From Halieaceae bacterium (lineage in GTDB: Bacteria > Pseudomonadota > Gammaproteobacteria > Pseudomonadales > Halieaceae), in assembly GCA_024640505.1 (NCBI GenBank), contig JAHEEV010000023.1, positions 8,090-42,889 of the forward strand: a stretch of 34,800 bases of DNA, in the 5' to 3' direction. Numbering within the stretch: the stretch's first letter is position 1; the number at the start of each line of letters is the position of its first letter. Of the stretch, positions 8,420 to 16,237 are shown in pieces. Under the pieces are notes generated by a model. It did not search any database, had not been told where the DNA came from, and saw nothing but the letters and a program-made list of their open reading frames with translations. The translations under genes and the position numbers were made by a program.

Positions 8420-10711
8420 TTATCTCCGTTTGCTGCCACGCCACTTTTTCACACTTTCCAGTGGTGTGACACGACCGGCATCAATCGCGTGCGCCACATT
8501 CTCGTGGACGAATGAGGTCATCGCCGCCGTAACCTTGCGGGCGTTACTGCCACCCCCTCGGGTCGTGGAAAGTATCAGAAAATGGGGGTCGATCAGATCA
8601 TCGGAGGGTTCGTTGTCATTCCGGTCCAGCAGCACCAGGCTCGCAGGTACTGCAAGATCCCGCTCACGTTTCACACCTTCTTTTTCCAGCCTGGCGGCCA
8701 ACAGGTACTCATGTTCCTGGGCATGGCGGTTGGCTGACACCATCAGATCCTCCCGGTGAATGATCGACAGGTAGGGAATGTCATACTTGATAATGGCGTC
8801 CAGCGCCTTGATGTGCCGGTTCTGGTATTCCTCGGGTTGATGCAGTGCCGCGTTGATTTCCTTCAACACACCGTAAAAAGAGACCTTGTTCAACACGCGA
8901 TCGCCCAGCAGGCGCTGGCCATAGGGCGCTTCCTGGTGCTTCAGGAGCTTCGACACATCTACTTTTTTGGCCAGGTATCGGACCCCGACGTTCAGTGCGT
9001 TGATAACGCCTTCGATACCGGGAGCCTTCATCAGCTTTTCGAGCACTGGTGGCGTAGATATCAGGCCTTCACGGTGTGCTTTGTTGAGCTTCAAACTGCC
9101 TTCGGGGGTCGCGTCGTATATGTGCTTCGGACTGGAGATTGAACGCTTTTTGTTATCCTGCTTGCGGGCTCTCAGCTTCTCGATATTCGGGGTAATGTGA
9201 CAGAGATCACTCGGTGCCCAGGTAGCGATATGGATGACACCCGCTGCCTGGAGTGCCTCGACCAGGCGCCGGTCTTCTGCTTTTAGCTGATCGAATTCTG
9301 GCAGCGGGTCGTCGTAATCCCGAAGTACCGAAAGCAACAGATGGTCGGATATGCTGCCGGCGAAAGAGTGACAGCAGATCGGCGTCGGTCGCTTTGAACG
9401 CCAGTTTCGCAGGATCATTTTCCTGAGGGTATTGGCGTAATGAGGGAAAACCTCCGCGTCTGGCAGTGTCTTGGCATATTTTCCCCGGCGCAGCGCCGAG
9501 ACTCGCCAGGCGCTGGGGAGGCGGATCAGCAGGTTGATATAGCTATACAGTCCCATGAAACCATGGACCAGTAATATGTGTATGCCGCCTTCTTCGTCGC
9601 CGTCGCGAACCTCGGATTTGATCTCGACAGTCTTGCCGTTTTCCTCAAACTGGAAAGTGCCCTCGTCGAAGTGCAGTGCCCGATCATCGGCGAAGATATA
9701 CACCTTTTCGGCAGTTTCAGTTGACTCCCGCAGCATGCGGATGGGCGTTTCCATGACAGTCTGCTCGAAGGCGGCGCTGTCTTCCATCTCGAAGCGGCCG
9801 AGAGCCCTGAGTTTCAGGCTGCCTGAAACGATCAGGGAGACGGTCTCGGCTGCGGTCAATACGCCCCGGTTCAGGGCGACGCTGATGGCACCGTCTGGAT
9901 TCTCGACGACGATGACGGCGGGCTTCTTCCTTTTTAATTCTGGCGTATAGGGGGGGAATGCGCCGATGCCGCCGTTCCTGCCGAAACCACTGATAATCAA
10001 ATGAAAGGACATCGACGGCCCGAGGAGTTTACGGACCAGGGCCTGGTAGCGACGCGCCTCGACGCGCGCGCTCTCCAAGGCACCTTTGCGATCTCCCCGC
10101 TTGATACGTTGCTCTACTTTGCGCGCGTCTATAGGATAGGTCATCACTTCCATGACCCGCTGCACGATTTCCTCCCGGGAGGCGCCACGCTGCAGATCCA
10201 GTGTTTCCGTGAGTTCGCGTGTGCCTTTGCTGGCGATCAGCTTTCTGGCCAGGGGGGCCAGGAACGTTGTTGCCAGTCCGGTTCTGGTACTTTCCCAGTT
10301 TTGCGCATTACAGGTCTCTTCCAGAAAGAAGAAACGTACATGCTCGAGCCAGTCGATATCGTGGAAGTGGTGCTTGAGCAGTGCCTTGTACTCGTTCTTG
10401 ACGGTGTTGCCGCCCCCGACTGCGATCGTGAAATATTGTTCTTTGAAATCTGTATCTTCCGGTGGACCCTCACCGCTCAACCAGGCCTCGTACTTTTCTG
10501 CGGCGATCTGCGCCGCATGACGCCCGGTTGTCCTGATCTCAGGAGAAATACTCAGGTTAAAGCCCGCCGTTTCCTGAACCAGCAGCGGTTTTTCGAAACT
10601 TTTACGACGGGCAAGTCCCGGCAGGATGCCAAGGCACGCGATCCAGGGCTCCATGCCCATCGGGATTGAATGCAGCCACGGCATCCATTCGAGCATAGGG
10701 GAGATTGGCAT
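8420..10711 (-). CDS. Two-domain protein: degenerate 6-phosphogluconolactonase-like domain fused to alpha/beta hydrolase
   Basis: A 763-residue cytoplasmic protein without signal peptide. Residues about 60-340 resemble the 6-phosphogluconolactonase/NagB fold: VGGGNT near residue 97, then VRFFFLEE, then SGFGRNGGIGAFPP around 243-256, then KPAVIVVENPD and a SLIVSGSLK segment. The usual GxGxDGHxAS active-site loop has become GFGRNGG (N246, Gly instead of His), so lactonase activity is doubtful. Residues about 375-560 look like an alpha/beta hydrolase: LLVHGFMG with H383 at the oxyanion turn and CCHSFAG with S449 as candidate nucleophile, a variant of GxSxG with Cys in the first Gly position. The C-terminal 200 residues are helical and unassigned. 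A GAGGGA ribosome site about 9 bases upstream supports the ATG at 10711. It is the first gene of the lipid cluster, so an acyl-ester or lipid substrate is plausible but not shown. Confidence 0.75.
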   Translation of the reverse strand: MPISPMLEWMPWLHSIPMGMEPWIACLGILPGLARRKSFEKPLLVQETAGFNLSISPEIRTTGRHAAQIAAEKYEAWLSGEGPPEDTDFKEQYFTIAVGGGNTVKNEYKALLKHHFHDIDWLEHVRFFFLEETCNAQNWESTRTGLATTFLAPLARKLIASKGTRELTETLDLQRGASREEIVQRVMEVMTYPIDARKVEQRIKRGDRKGALESARVEARRYQALVRKLLGPSMSFHLIISGFGRNGGIGAFPPYTPELKRKKPAVIVVENPDGAISVALNRGVLTAAETVSLIVSGSLKLRALGRFEMEDSAAFEQTVMETPIRMLRESTETAEKVYIFADDRALHFDEGTFQFEENGKTVEIKSEVRDGDEEGGIHILLVHGFMGLYSYINLLIRLPSAWRVSALRRGKYAKTLPDAEVFPHYANTLRKMILRNWRSKRPTPICCHSFAGSISDHLLLSVLRDYDDPLPEFDQLKAEDRRLVEALQAAGVIHIATWAPSDLCHITPNIEKLRARKQDNKKRSISSPKHIYDATPEGSLKLNKAHREGLISTPPVLEKLMKAPGIEGVINALNVGVRYLAKKVDVSKLLKHQEAPYGQRLLGDRVLNKVSFYGVLKEINAALHQPEEYQNRHIKALDAIIKYDIPYLSIIHREDLMVSANRHAQEHEYLLAARLEKEGVKRERDLAVPASLVLLDRNDNEPSDDLIDPHFLILSTTRGGGSNARKVTAAMTSFVHENVAHAIDAGRVTPLESVKKWRGSKRR

Positions 10712-10835
10712 CTTTCAATCCCTCGCAGTCGTTTGCACCTGTCCCGGGTGAGGCGGTTTTACGCCCGGGGAAGACAGGCGATCTCTCGCCAGCCTACGCA
10801 GGCAGCAGAACCCACGGCGCGCGTCTGACAATTGA

Positions 10836-10851
10836 ACATCAATGTTGACTA
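10836..10851 (+). repeat. Operator-like repeat, copy 1
   Basis: The sequence ACATCAATGTTGACTA matches copy 2 at 13 of 16 positions. It forms part of an imperfect palindrome at 10833-10848 (TGAACAT-CA-ATGTTGA, one mismatched pair). It touches the -10 box of the predicted minus-strand promoter, where a bound protein would block transcription. Confidence 0.5.
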
Positions 10852-10879
10852 TTGTAAGCAAATCCCGACGGCGCTGCAA
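10851..10879 (-). promoter_or_regulatory. Predicted sigma70-type promoter for the minus-strand lipid cluster
   Basis: On the minus strand TTGCAG (10879-10874) is followed after exactly 17 bases by TACAAT (10856-10851). Both hexamers are close to consensus. Transcription would begin about 130 bases before the start of the fusion protein gene. The -10 box abuts an operator-like repeat. Confidence 0.55.
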
Positions 10880-10925
10880 TCGTTAATCCACAGGGGCTCA
10901 GCCTTTCGGTCGCAAGTCTAAGTAG

Positions 10926-10941
10926 ACAGCAGTGTTGACTT
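10926..10941 (+). repeat. Operator-like repeat, copy 2
   Basis: The sequence ACAGCAGTGTTGACTT matches copy 1 at 13 of 16 positions and starts exactly 90 bp further on. It includes TTGACT, a possible plus-strand -35 hexamer; no well-spaced -10 follows (TACTCT after 18 bases is the best). Confidence 0.45.
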
Positions 10942-11069
10942 AGCGAGTGGTGCCATAGTACTCTCACGGGCTCTTTTATACGTCGGGCAGAGGGCATTTT
11001 ATGCCTTTTAAAACGCCCGCTAGGCCCATTAGAACAAGCGCTGATCGCGCGACCCGGAGTCACTGCACA

Positions 11070-13277
11070 ATGAACTTGGATCTTTCTGAAGATCAGCGTT
11101 TGATGCGCGAATCGTTTGCGCGTTTCCTGGATGAGCAAAGCAGCATGGAACGTGTCCGCGCTGCGGCCGAGAACGGTGGATTCGACCCGGCTCTATGGCG
11201 GGGGCTAGGCGAACTGGGCGCCTTCTCGCTGCGCATACCTGAGGAAAATGGCGGCCTCGGTCTGGGCCTGATGGATGCGGCGGTCCTGATGGAGGAGGCC
11301 GGGAGGATGCTGGCGTCAGGACCACTGGCAGAGGCACTGGTGGCATCGCGGGTACTGGCGGTGCTGGCCGGTGACGTCCAGGCGGAACGGCTGGGGACGG
11401 TACTGTCCGGGGAGCAGGTTATCACCCTTGCACTCCACGATGTCGCCGATAAAGCCGTGCAGTGGGTCGCAGGTGGCGCCGTGGCAGCAGTCGTGATCGC
11501 CCGCCACGGAGACCAGGTGGTACTGGTCACCCCCGATGGTGAGGGCCGCGGTGAGGCGACCCTGGCTTCCACCCCGATCGCGGAACTGGATCTGGCGGCT
11601 TGTGATCACCTCGTTCTGGGAGAGGGGGCAGATGCACTCAGGGTTTATGCCCAGGCCGTGGAGGAGTGGAAACTACTGATGGCCATAGCTCTGGCAGGGC
11701 TGTCCCGGGAATCGATACGGCAGGCAGCAGAATACGCCTGTGAGCGTGTGGCCTTCGGGCAGCCCATCGGTACCTACCAGGGTATATCCCATCCCCTGGC
11801 TGACCTGATCACCGACGTAGATGGCGGCAAGTACTTTACCTGGAAGACGATCCACGATATCGACCTGGATCTGCCGGAAGCCGGTGCGCAGGTGTCACTG
11901 GCCCTGTGGTGGAACGCTGATACCGCGACGCGCGCGGTAGCACAGGCCCTGCACACCTTTGGCGGTTATGGGCTCTCTACCGAATACGATACGCATCTTT
12001 ACAATCTGCGGGCAAAGGCCTGGCCGCTGGTGCTGGGTGATCCTGCGCTGTTGCTGGAGGAGGCCGGCCGGCGGCTCTACGCCGGTGAGGTGGCAGCATT
12101 ACCGGATGTGGGTGAGGTGTCGATTGATTTCGACCTCGGTGATGACGCCCGAGCCATGGCGAGTGAACTGGATGATTTTTTCCGGAGTAACCTGACGCCC
12201 GAACTGAAGGCCAAGGCCCATTATTCCTTTGATGGGTTTGATGCAGGAATACACAAAAAACTCGCCGAGGCCAAGCTGCTGTTTCCCGCCTGGCCCAGGG
12301 AGTATGGCGGCAGGGAAGCGGCTCCCTACGCAGTCAATGCGCTGCGCAAGGTGTGGGAGGACTACAACTGGAGTACGCATGCCAACAGCACCACCATGAT
12401 GGTGGGGACCATGATTCAGAAGTTCGGCACCGACGAACTCAAGCAGGAGGTGCTCACTAAAATCGTATCCGGGGACGTGATCTGCAGTCTGGGCTACAGT
12501 GAACCGGGCTGTGGCTCCGACGTGTTTGCCGCCCAGACCCGGGCTACCCGGGACGGCGAAGATTGGCGTATCGACGGTTCCAAGATGTTCACCAGTGGGG
12601 CAAATATTGCCCAGTACGTTTTGATGCTGACCCGCACCAATCCCGATGTGGCTAAACACAAAGGACTGACCCTTTTCATTGTGCCGCTGGATGCCGAGGG
12701 CATCGAGGTGCAACCCGTCTATACCTTCCAGGATGAGCGCACCAACATCACTTACTACGATGGGGTCAGGGTAAAGGACAGTTACCGTCTGGGTGATGTC
12801 GACGCCGGCGTGCGGGTCATGGCGGCGGCGCTGGAGCTTGAGCACGGAGGAGGGTTTGCTAAATCCCAGCGCTCCATGGTGGATTCTGCGGTGACACTCT
12901 GCCGCGAGTTGATGCGTGACGGGCGTCCCCTCATCGAAACTACGGACGCCCAGAAGCGGCTCGCCCGTGCACTGCTGCACGTGCGTCTCTCCGAGGTTAT
13001 CGAAAACCGTGCCGTATGGGCCGGTGTACAGAAATTGCCGAATATGGGGTACGGCCCCATGGCGAAGCTGTTCTCCTCGGAGAAGTTCCAGTCCGATTCC
13101 CGGGACCTGCTGGACCTGACCGCTCCGGAGTCGCTGTCAAAACGGGATGGCGCGGCAGGTGAACTCAACCTGGCCTATCGCCACGCCCAGGGAACCACCA
13201 TATACGGGGGCACCAGCGAAGTTCACCGCAGCCAGATTGCCGAACGCACCCTTGGCCTGCCGCGAACCCGTGGTTAA
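11070..13277 (+). CDS. Double-length (tandem-fused) acyl-CoA dehydrogenase
   Basis: A 735-residue flavoprotein made of two acyl-CoA dehydrogenase units in one chain, the layout of actinobacterial FadE34-type enzymes of steroid side-chain oxidation. Unit 1 (about 1-360) starts MNLDLSEDQRLMRESFARF and has ERVAFGQPIGTYQGISHPLADL and HTFGGYGLSTEYDTHLYNLRAK. Unit 2 (about 370-735) has FPAWPREYGG, YSEPGCGSDVFAAQT, a SKMFTSGANIAQY block and GGTSEVHRSQIAERTLGLPR. The catalytic Glu expected in the helix after the middle domain is present only in unit 2 (E591, in LELEHGG); the matching part of unit 1 is LLMAIALAG without Glu. So unit 2 is probably catalytic and unit 1 structural, like a fused heterodimer. 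The ATG at 11070 is chosen over an upstream in-frame start because a GGAG site lies 10 bases before it. First gene of a four-gene operon. Confidence 0.92.
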   Translation: MNLDLSEDQRLMRESFARFLDEQSSMERVRAAAENGGFDPALWRGLGELGAFSLRIPEENGGLGLGLMDAAVLMEEAGRMLASGPLAEALVASRVLAVLAGDVQAERLGTVLSGEQVITLALHDVADKAVQWVAGGAVAAVVIARHGDQVVLVTPDGEGRGEATLASTPIAELDLAACDHLVLGEGADALRVYAQAVEEWKLLMAIALAGLSRESIRQAAEYACERVAFGQPIGTYQGISHPLADLITDVDGGKYFTWKTIHDIDLDLPEAGAQVSLALWWNADTATRAVAQALHTFGGYGLSTEYDTHLYNLRAKAWPLVLGDPALLLEEAGRRLYAGEVAALPDVGEVSIDFDLGDDARAMASELDDFFRSNLTPELKAKAHYSFDGFDAGIHKKLAEAKLLFPAWPREYGGREAAPYAVNALRKVWEDYNWSTHANSTTMMVGTMIQKFGTDELKQEVLTKIVSGDVICSLGYSEPGCGSDVFAAQTRATRDGEDWRIDGSKMFTSGANIAQYVLMLTRTNPDVAKHKGLTLFIVPLDAEGIEVQPVYTFQDERTNITYYDGVRVKDSYRLGDVDAGVRVMAAALELEHGGGFAKSQRSMVDSAVTLCRELMRDGRPLIETTDAQKRLARALLHVRLSEVIENRAVWAGVQKLPNMGYGPMAKLFSSEKFQSDSRDLLDLTAPESLSKRDGAAGELNLAYRHAQGTTIYGGTSEVHRSQIAERTLGLPRTRG

Positions 13278-13291
13278 GGGAGAGGTTGGAT

Positions 13292-14104
13292 ATGTCTGAA
13301 GCGCCACACCTGCTGGTTGAAGAGCATGACGCGATACTCGTGGCGACGCTCAACCGTCCGGACAAACTCAATGCCCTGACTGGCCAGACCATGGCACTGT
13401 TCGAAGAAGCCCTGCACCGTTTTCGCGATACGCCGGGGCTCAAGGTCATGCTGATCCGGGCCACGGGCCGCTATTTCTGTTCCGGTGCCGATCTTCGCGA
13501 CCGGTCGGGGGAGCCCGAGGAGCCCGCTCGCAGCGGTTCTGCGATCCGCGAAAAGCATCGCCTGAAGCTGCACGGGATGCACCGCATCTATGATGAGATG
13601 GAGCATATAGAAAAGCCCATCGTTGTGGCACATCAGGGCCCCTGCGTGGGGGGCGGTCTGGAAATGTCCCTGTCCTGTGACTTCCGGCTGGCGGCCAAAA
13701 GCGCCAGCTACGCTTTCCCCGAGGGCAAGTTCGGTGTACTGCCTGCATCCAATGGCGTGAGCCGGCTGGCTCGCATCATCGGCACCCACTGGACTCGCTA
13801 TCTCATCATGGCCAACCTGCCCGCGGACGCGGACCGGGCCTACGTGATGGGCCTGGTACACGAGGTGTTCCCCGACGAAAGCTTCGAGGAAGACGTAATG
13901 ACATTCTGTGAGCACCTTGCGGAACAGAACAGTGAGCAGATGGGTACGGCCAAGATCGCCATCGAACTCGCCCATGACGTCGGTCTGGCACAGGCGCGGC
14001 AGGTTGAGCGTATGGCCAATAGTGCCCTGATGCTCAATCCGGATTACCTGGCGGGCATGGAGCGTTACATCAAGAACCTTGGCGGTAAAGGCAAGGGTAA
14101 ATAA
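13292..14104 (+). CDS. Enoyl-CoA hydratase / crotonase family protein
   Basis: A 270-residue crotonase that should hydrate an enoyl-CoA made by the neighbouring dehydrogenases. The N-terminus has the LNRPDKLNAL strand-turn of the family, then YFCSGADL at the CoA/oxyanion site. Both hydratase glutamates are kept: one in GGGLEMSLSCD and one in YAFPEGKFGVLP. The usual GAGG turn after the second Glu is replaced by ASNGVSRL. The C-terminus is Gly/Lys rich. The ATG at 13292 is preceded by GGGAGAGG at a good distance; an in-frame TTG at 13286 lies too close to that site to be the start. The gene begins 14 bases after the dehydrogenase stop and ends 48 bases before the next dehydrogenase, so it belongs to the same operon. 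Substrate not determined. Confidence 0.93.
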   Translation: MSEAPHLLVEEHDAILVATLNRPDKLNALTGQTMALFEEALHRFRDTPGLKVMLIRATGRYFCSGADLRDRSGEPEEPARSGSAIREKHRLKLHGMHRIYDEMEHIEKPIVVAHQGPCVGGGLEMSLSCDFRLAAKSASYAFPEGKFGVLPASNGVSRLARIIGTHWTRYLIMANLPADADRAYVMGLVHEVFPDESFEEDVMTFCEHLAEQNSEQMGTAKIAIELAHDVGLAQARQVERMANSALMLNPDYLAGMERYIKNLGGKGKGK

Positions 14105-14152
14105 GCTACCGCGCAGCGCGAACGATGAGTAGACACGCAGGATAAAGACCCG

Positions 14153-15289
14153 ATGGATTTTGACTGGACTGAAGAACAGCGGGATTTTCGCGCCACTGTG
14201 AGGGCTTTTCTCGACGACAACCTGCCTCCGGATTGGGAGGAGCTGGCACACGGTCCGGGCTCGGCAGTGCAGACCACGTTTTCCAAACAGTTTTGCGGTG
14301 CATTGGCCAAGGCAGGGCTGCTGGTTCCTCACTGGCCGGCACGCTGGGGCGGGCGCGACGCCGACCCGTGGGCCAGCTTTATCCTTGCCGAGGAGATGTG
14401 GGCGGCCGGTGAGCCTCGAGGCGGTCAGTACATGAACGTGAACTGGATCGGTCCCACGCTGATGCGCTTTGGTTCAGAGGAGCAGCAATCCCGCTATATC
14501 CCGCCCATGGCACAGGGACAGACGCTATGGTGCCAGGGCTTTTCCGAGCCTGAGGCGGGCTCTGACCTGGCCTCCCTGCGCACCCGCGCCGACCAGCACG
14601 GCGACGTCTATCGCATCAACGGCCAGAAGATCTGGACCTCCTACGCCGGGCACGCGGATACCTGTTTCCTGCTGGCGCGAACCTCGCAGGGAAAGGGCGG
14701 TATTTCAATCTTCCTCCTGCCCATGGATACACCGGGCATCACCGTGAGGCAGATCCCCAGCATCATCGGTGAAGGCGACATTCACGAAGTTTTCTTTGAC
14801 GACGTGGAAGTGCCGGCCACCGCGATGCTGGGTGAGGAGGGGCAGGCCTGGACGATTGTGCGTGAGGCCCTGTCGCTTGAACGGGTGGGCATTCCCCGCT
14901 TTGCCCTGGCCTCGCGCATGCTTCATCGCGCAGTCGAGGTACTCAAACGTGAAAATCGCTTCAGCCACGGCGCCATCGATCAAGCCGCGCGGGCGCACGC
15001 GGCCTGCGAGGCCGCACGCCTGGGCAGTTACAATATTATCGACCAGCGCTGCCACGGCCAGATACCCGGGCCGGAGGCCAGCGCGGCACGTTTTGGTACG
15101 GTCAACGCCGAGCGTCTGGTAGCCGAGTTTGTGGTGGAGCACGTTCCGGAGGCACTGGCCGGCGGTGACGCCATGCTGCAGGCGCATCACCAGCGCGCTA
15201 TCGTCGCAGGTATCGCGTCCGGCGCAGCGGAAATCCAGTTGAATCTCATCGCCACCGAATTGCTCGAGCTGCCACGGGAGCCCCGCTGA
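14153..15289 (+). CDS. Acyl-CoA dehydrogenase, catalytic subunit of a probable heteromer
   Basis: A 378-residue acyl-CoA dehydrogenase of normal length. Family blocks appear in order: MDFDWTEEQRDFRATVRAFL, LLVPHWPARWGG, CQGFSEPEAGSDLASLRT (acyl and flavin contact), NGQKIWTSYAGHAD, and a helix with ALSLERVGIPRF, where E243 matches the catalytic Glu used by isovaleryl-CoA dehydrogenase and ChsE-type steroid enzymes. Its stop overlaps the start of the next gene by one base (TGATG), so the two are translationally coupled. Such coupled pairs usually make alpha2-beta2 enzymes that act on bulky, often steroid-derived, acyl-CoAs. The lengths of the pair (378 and 306) resemble the IpdE1/IpdE2 (FadE30/FadE33) pair of steroid ring C/D degradation as I recall them; that specific match needs alignment. 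Confidence 0.92.
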   Translation: MDFDWTEEQRDFRATVRAFLDDNLPPDWEELAHGPGSAVQTTFSKQFCGALAKAGLLVPHWPARWGGRDADPWASFILAEEMWAAGEPRGGQYMNVNWIGPTLMRFGSEEQQSRYIPPMAQGQTLWCQGFSEPEAGSDLASLRTRADQHGDVYRINGQKIWTSYAGHADTCFLLARTSQGKGGISIFLLPMDTPGITVRQIPSIIGEGDIHEVFFDDVEVPATAMLGEEGQAWTIVREALSLERVGIPRFALASRMLHRAVEVLKRENRFSHGAIDQAARAHAACEAARLGSYNIIDQRCHGQIPGPEASAARFGTVNAERLVAEFVVEHVPEALAGGDAMLQAHHQRAIVAGIASGAAEIQLNLIATELLELPREPR

Positions 15290-16209
15290 TGGATTTCACC
15301 CTGACCCCCGACCAGGCCGCGGTCCTCGATGCCATCGATCGCCTCGGGCGGCAATTCGAGGCCAAGCCCACTGATTTTGATGGCTTCGCTCTGGAAGGCA
15401 ACGAACTGGAAACGGAACTCGAGGACGGGGGATACTTCGATATCGCCGCCATCCCGGAGATGGGCCCGGTGACAGCCGCCCTGGCGGTTGAGCGCCTCGC
15501 CAGATCGCCCTATACGGCGGAGGTGGCACTGTCCATGCTGTTGCGCCCCCAGTTGGGGATGGATCTCCCACGTCCCCTCGCCGTAGTGGAAAACGGGCGC
15601 CCCGGGCGCTTTGTGGATCGAGCCAGAACCCTGCTTGTTATCGACGGCGAGACGATCGGCATCGCCCACCCGGACGCTGAAGATCTCGAGCCGGTAGAGT
15701 CCCTGTATGCCTATCCCATGGGACGGGTGACGGGAGCGCTATCGGTGCAGGCGCTATCCGCGGAGCAGGCCGATCTCGCACGGACATGGATCAGGGTTGC
15801 CTGCGCCGCCGAGATCGCCGGCCTGATGCAGGCAGCCATCGATGCCACCGTGGAGCACATCAGTGTGCGCAAGCAGTTTGGCCGGGCTCTCGGCACTTTC
15901 CAGGCACTGCGCCACCGTATGGCCGAGTGCGCGGTGCTGGCTGGCGGCGTCCGCCGCCTGGCGTTGAAAGCCGCCTGGAGCGGGGAACCGGGTGATGCTG
16001 CCCTGGCAGCCTTTCACGCCCAGGACAGCGCCGGCAAAGTCAATTACGACGTCCACCAGATGACGGGAGCCATGGGGATGACCCTGGAAATGCCGTTGCA
16101 TCTGTGGACGTACCGCATGAAAGCCCTGTTGTCAGAGCTGGGTGGTCGAGGCGGTCAGGCGGCCGAGGTGGCGCGCCACTGTTTCGCCGGCGGCTCCGGG
16201 GACGAGTAA
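15289..16209 (+). CDS. Acyl-CoA dehydrogenase, short non-catalytic subunit of a probable heteromer
   Basis: A 306-residue, shortened acyl-CoA dehydrogenase. It keeps the N-terminal helices (MDFTLTPDQAAVLDAIDRL) and the C-terminal flavin-binding helices (RKQFGRALGTFQALRHRMAE and HQMTGAMGMTLEMPLHLWTYRMK) but its middle beta domain is small and degenerate. The helix that carries the catalytic Glu in the partner reads WIRVACAAEIAGLMQAA, with no Glu at the equivalent place. This is the pattern of the beta subunit of alpha2-beta2 acyl-CoA dehydrogenases, where one subunit provides catalysis and the other part of the FAD site. GGGAG lies 9 bases before its ATG, which shares one base with the previous stop codon. 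Last gene of the operon. Confidence 0.9.
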   Translation: MDFTLTPDQAAVLDAIDRLGRQFEAKPTDFDGFALEGNELETELEDGGYFDIAAIPEMGPVTAALAVERLARSPYTAEVALSMLLRPQLGMDLPRPLAVVENGRPGRFVDRARTLLVIDGETIGIAHPDAEDLEPVESLYAYPMGRVTGALSVQALSAEQADLARTWIRVACAAEIAGLMQAAIDATVEHISVRKQFGRALGTFQALRHRMAECAVLAGGVRRLALKAAWSGEPGDAALAAFHAQDSAGKVNYDVHQMTGAMGMTLEMPLHLWTYRMKALLSELGGRGGQAAEVARHCFAGGSGDE

Positions 16210-16210
16210 C

Positions 16211-16237
16211 ACCCCGAGGTTTTTTTCACCCCGGGGT
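16211..16237. terminator. Hairpin between convergent genes, possible terminator
   Basis: ACCCCGAGG and CCCCGGGGT can pair with one mismatch around a T-rich loop. The hairpin lies just after the plus-strand stop at 16209 and overlaps the minus-strand stop at 16228-16226. There is no T-run after the stem, so it would be a weak terminator. Confidence 0.35.

Larger units (their letters stand above)
10712..11069. promoter_or_regulatory. Divergent intergenic control region
   Basis: This 358-bp region lies between two divergently transcribed gene sets and carries no convincing gene. It contains a minus-strand promoter candidate (10851-10879), two related operator-like repeats (10836-10851 and 10926-10941), a plus-strand TTGACT hexamer (10935-10940) inside the second repeat, and a short perfect inverted repeat GGCAT-TTT-ATGCC (10993-11005). 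A GGAG ribosome site at 11056-11059 serves the plus-strand gene. The arrangement suggests coordinate control of both sides by one repressor or activator, whose gene is not identified. Confidence 0.65.
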
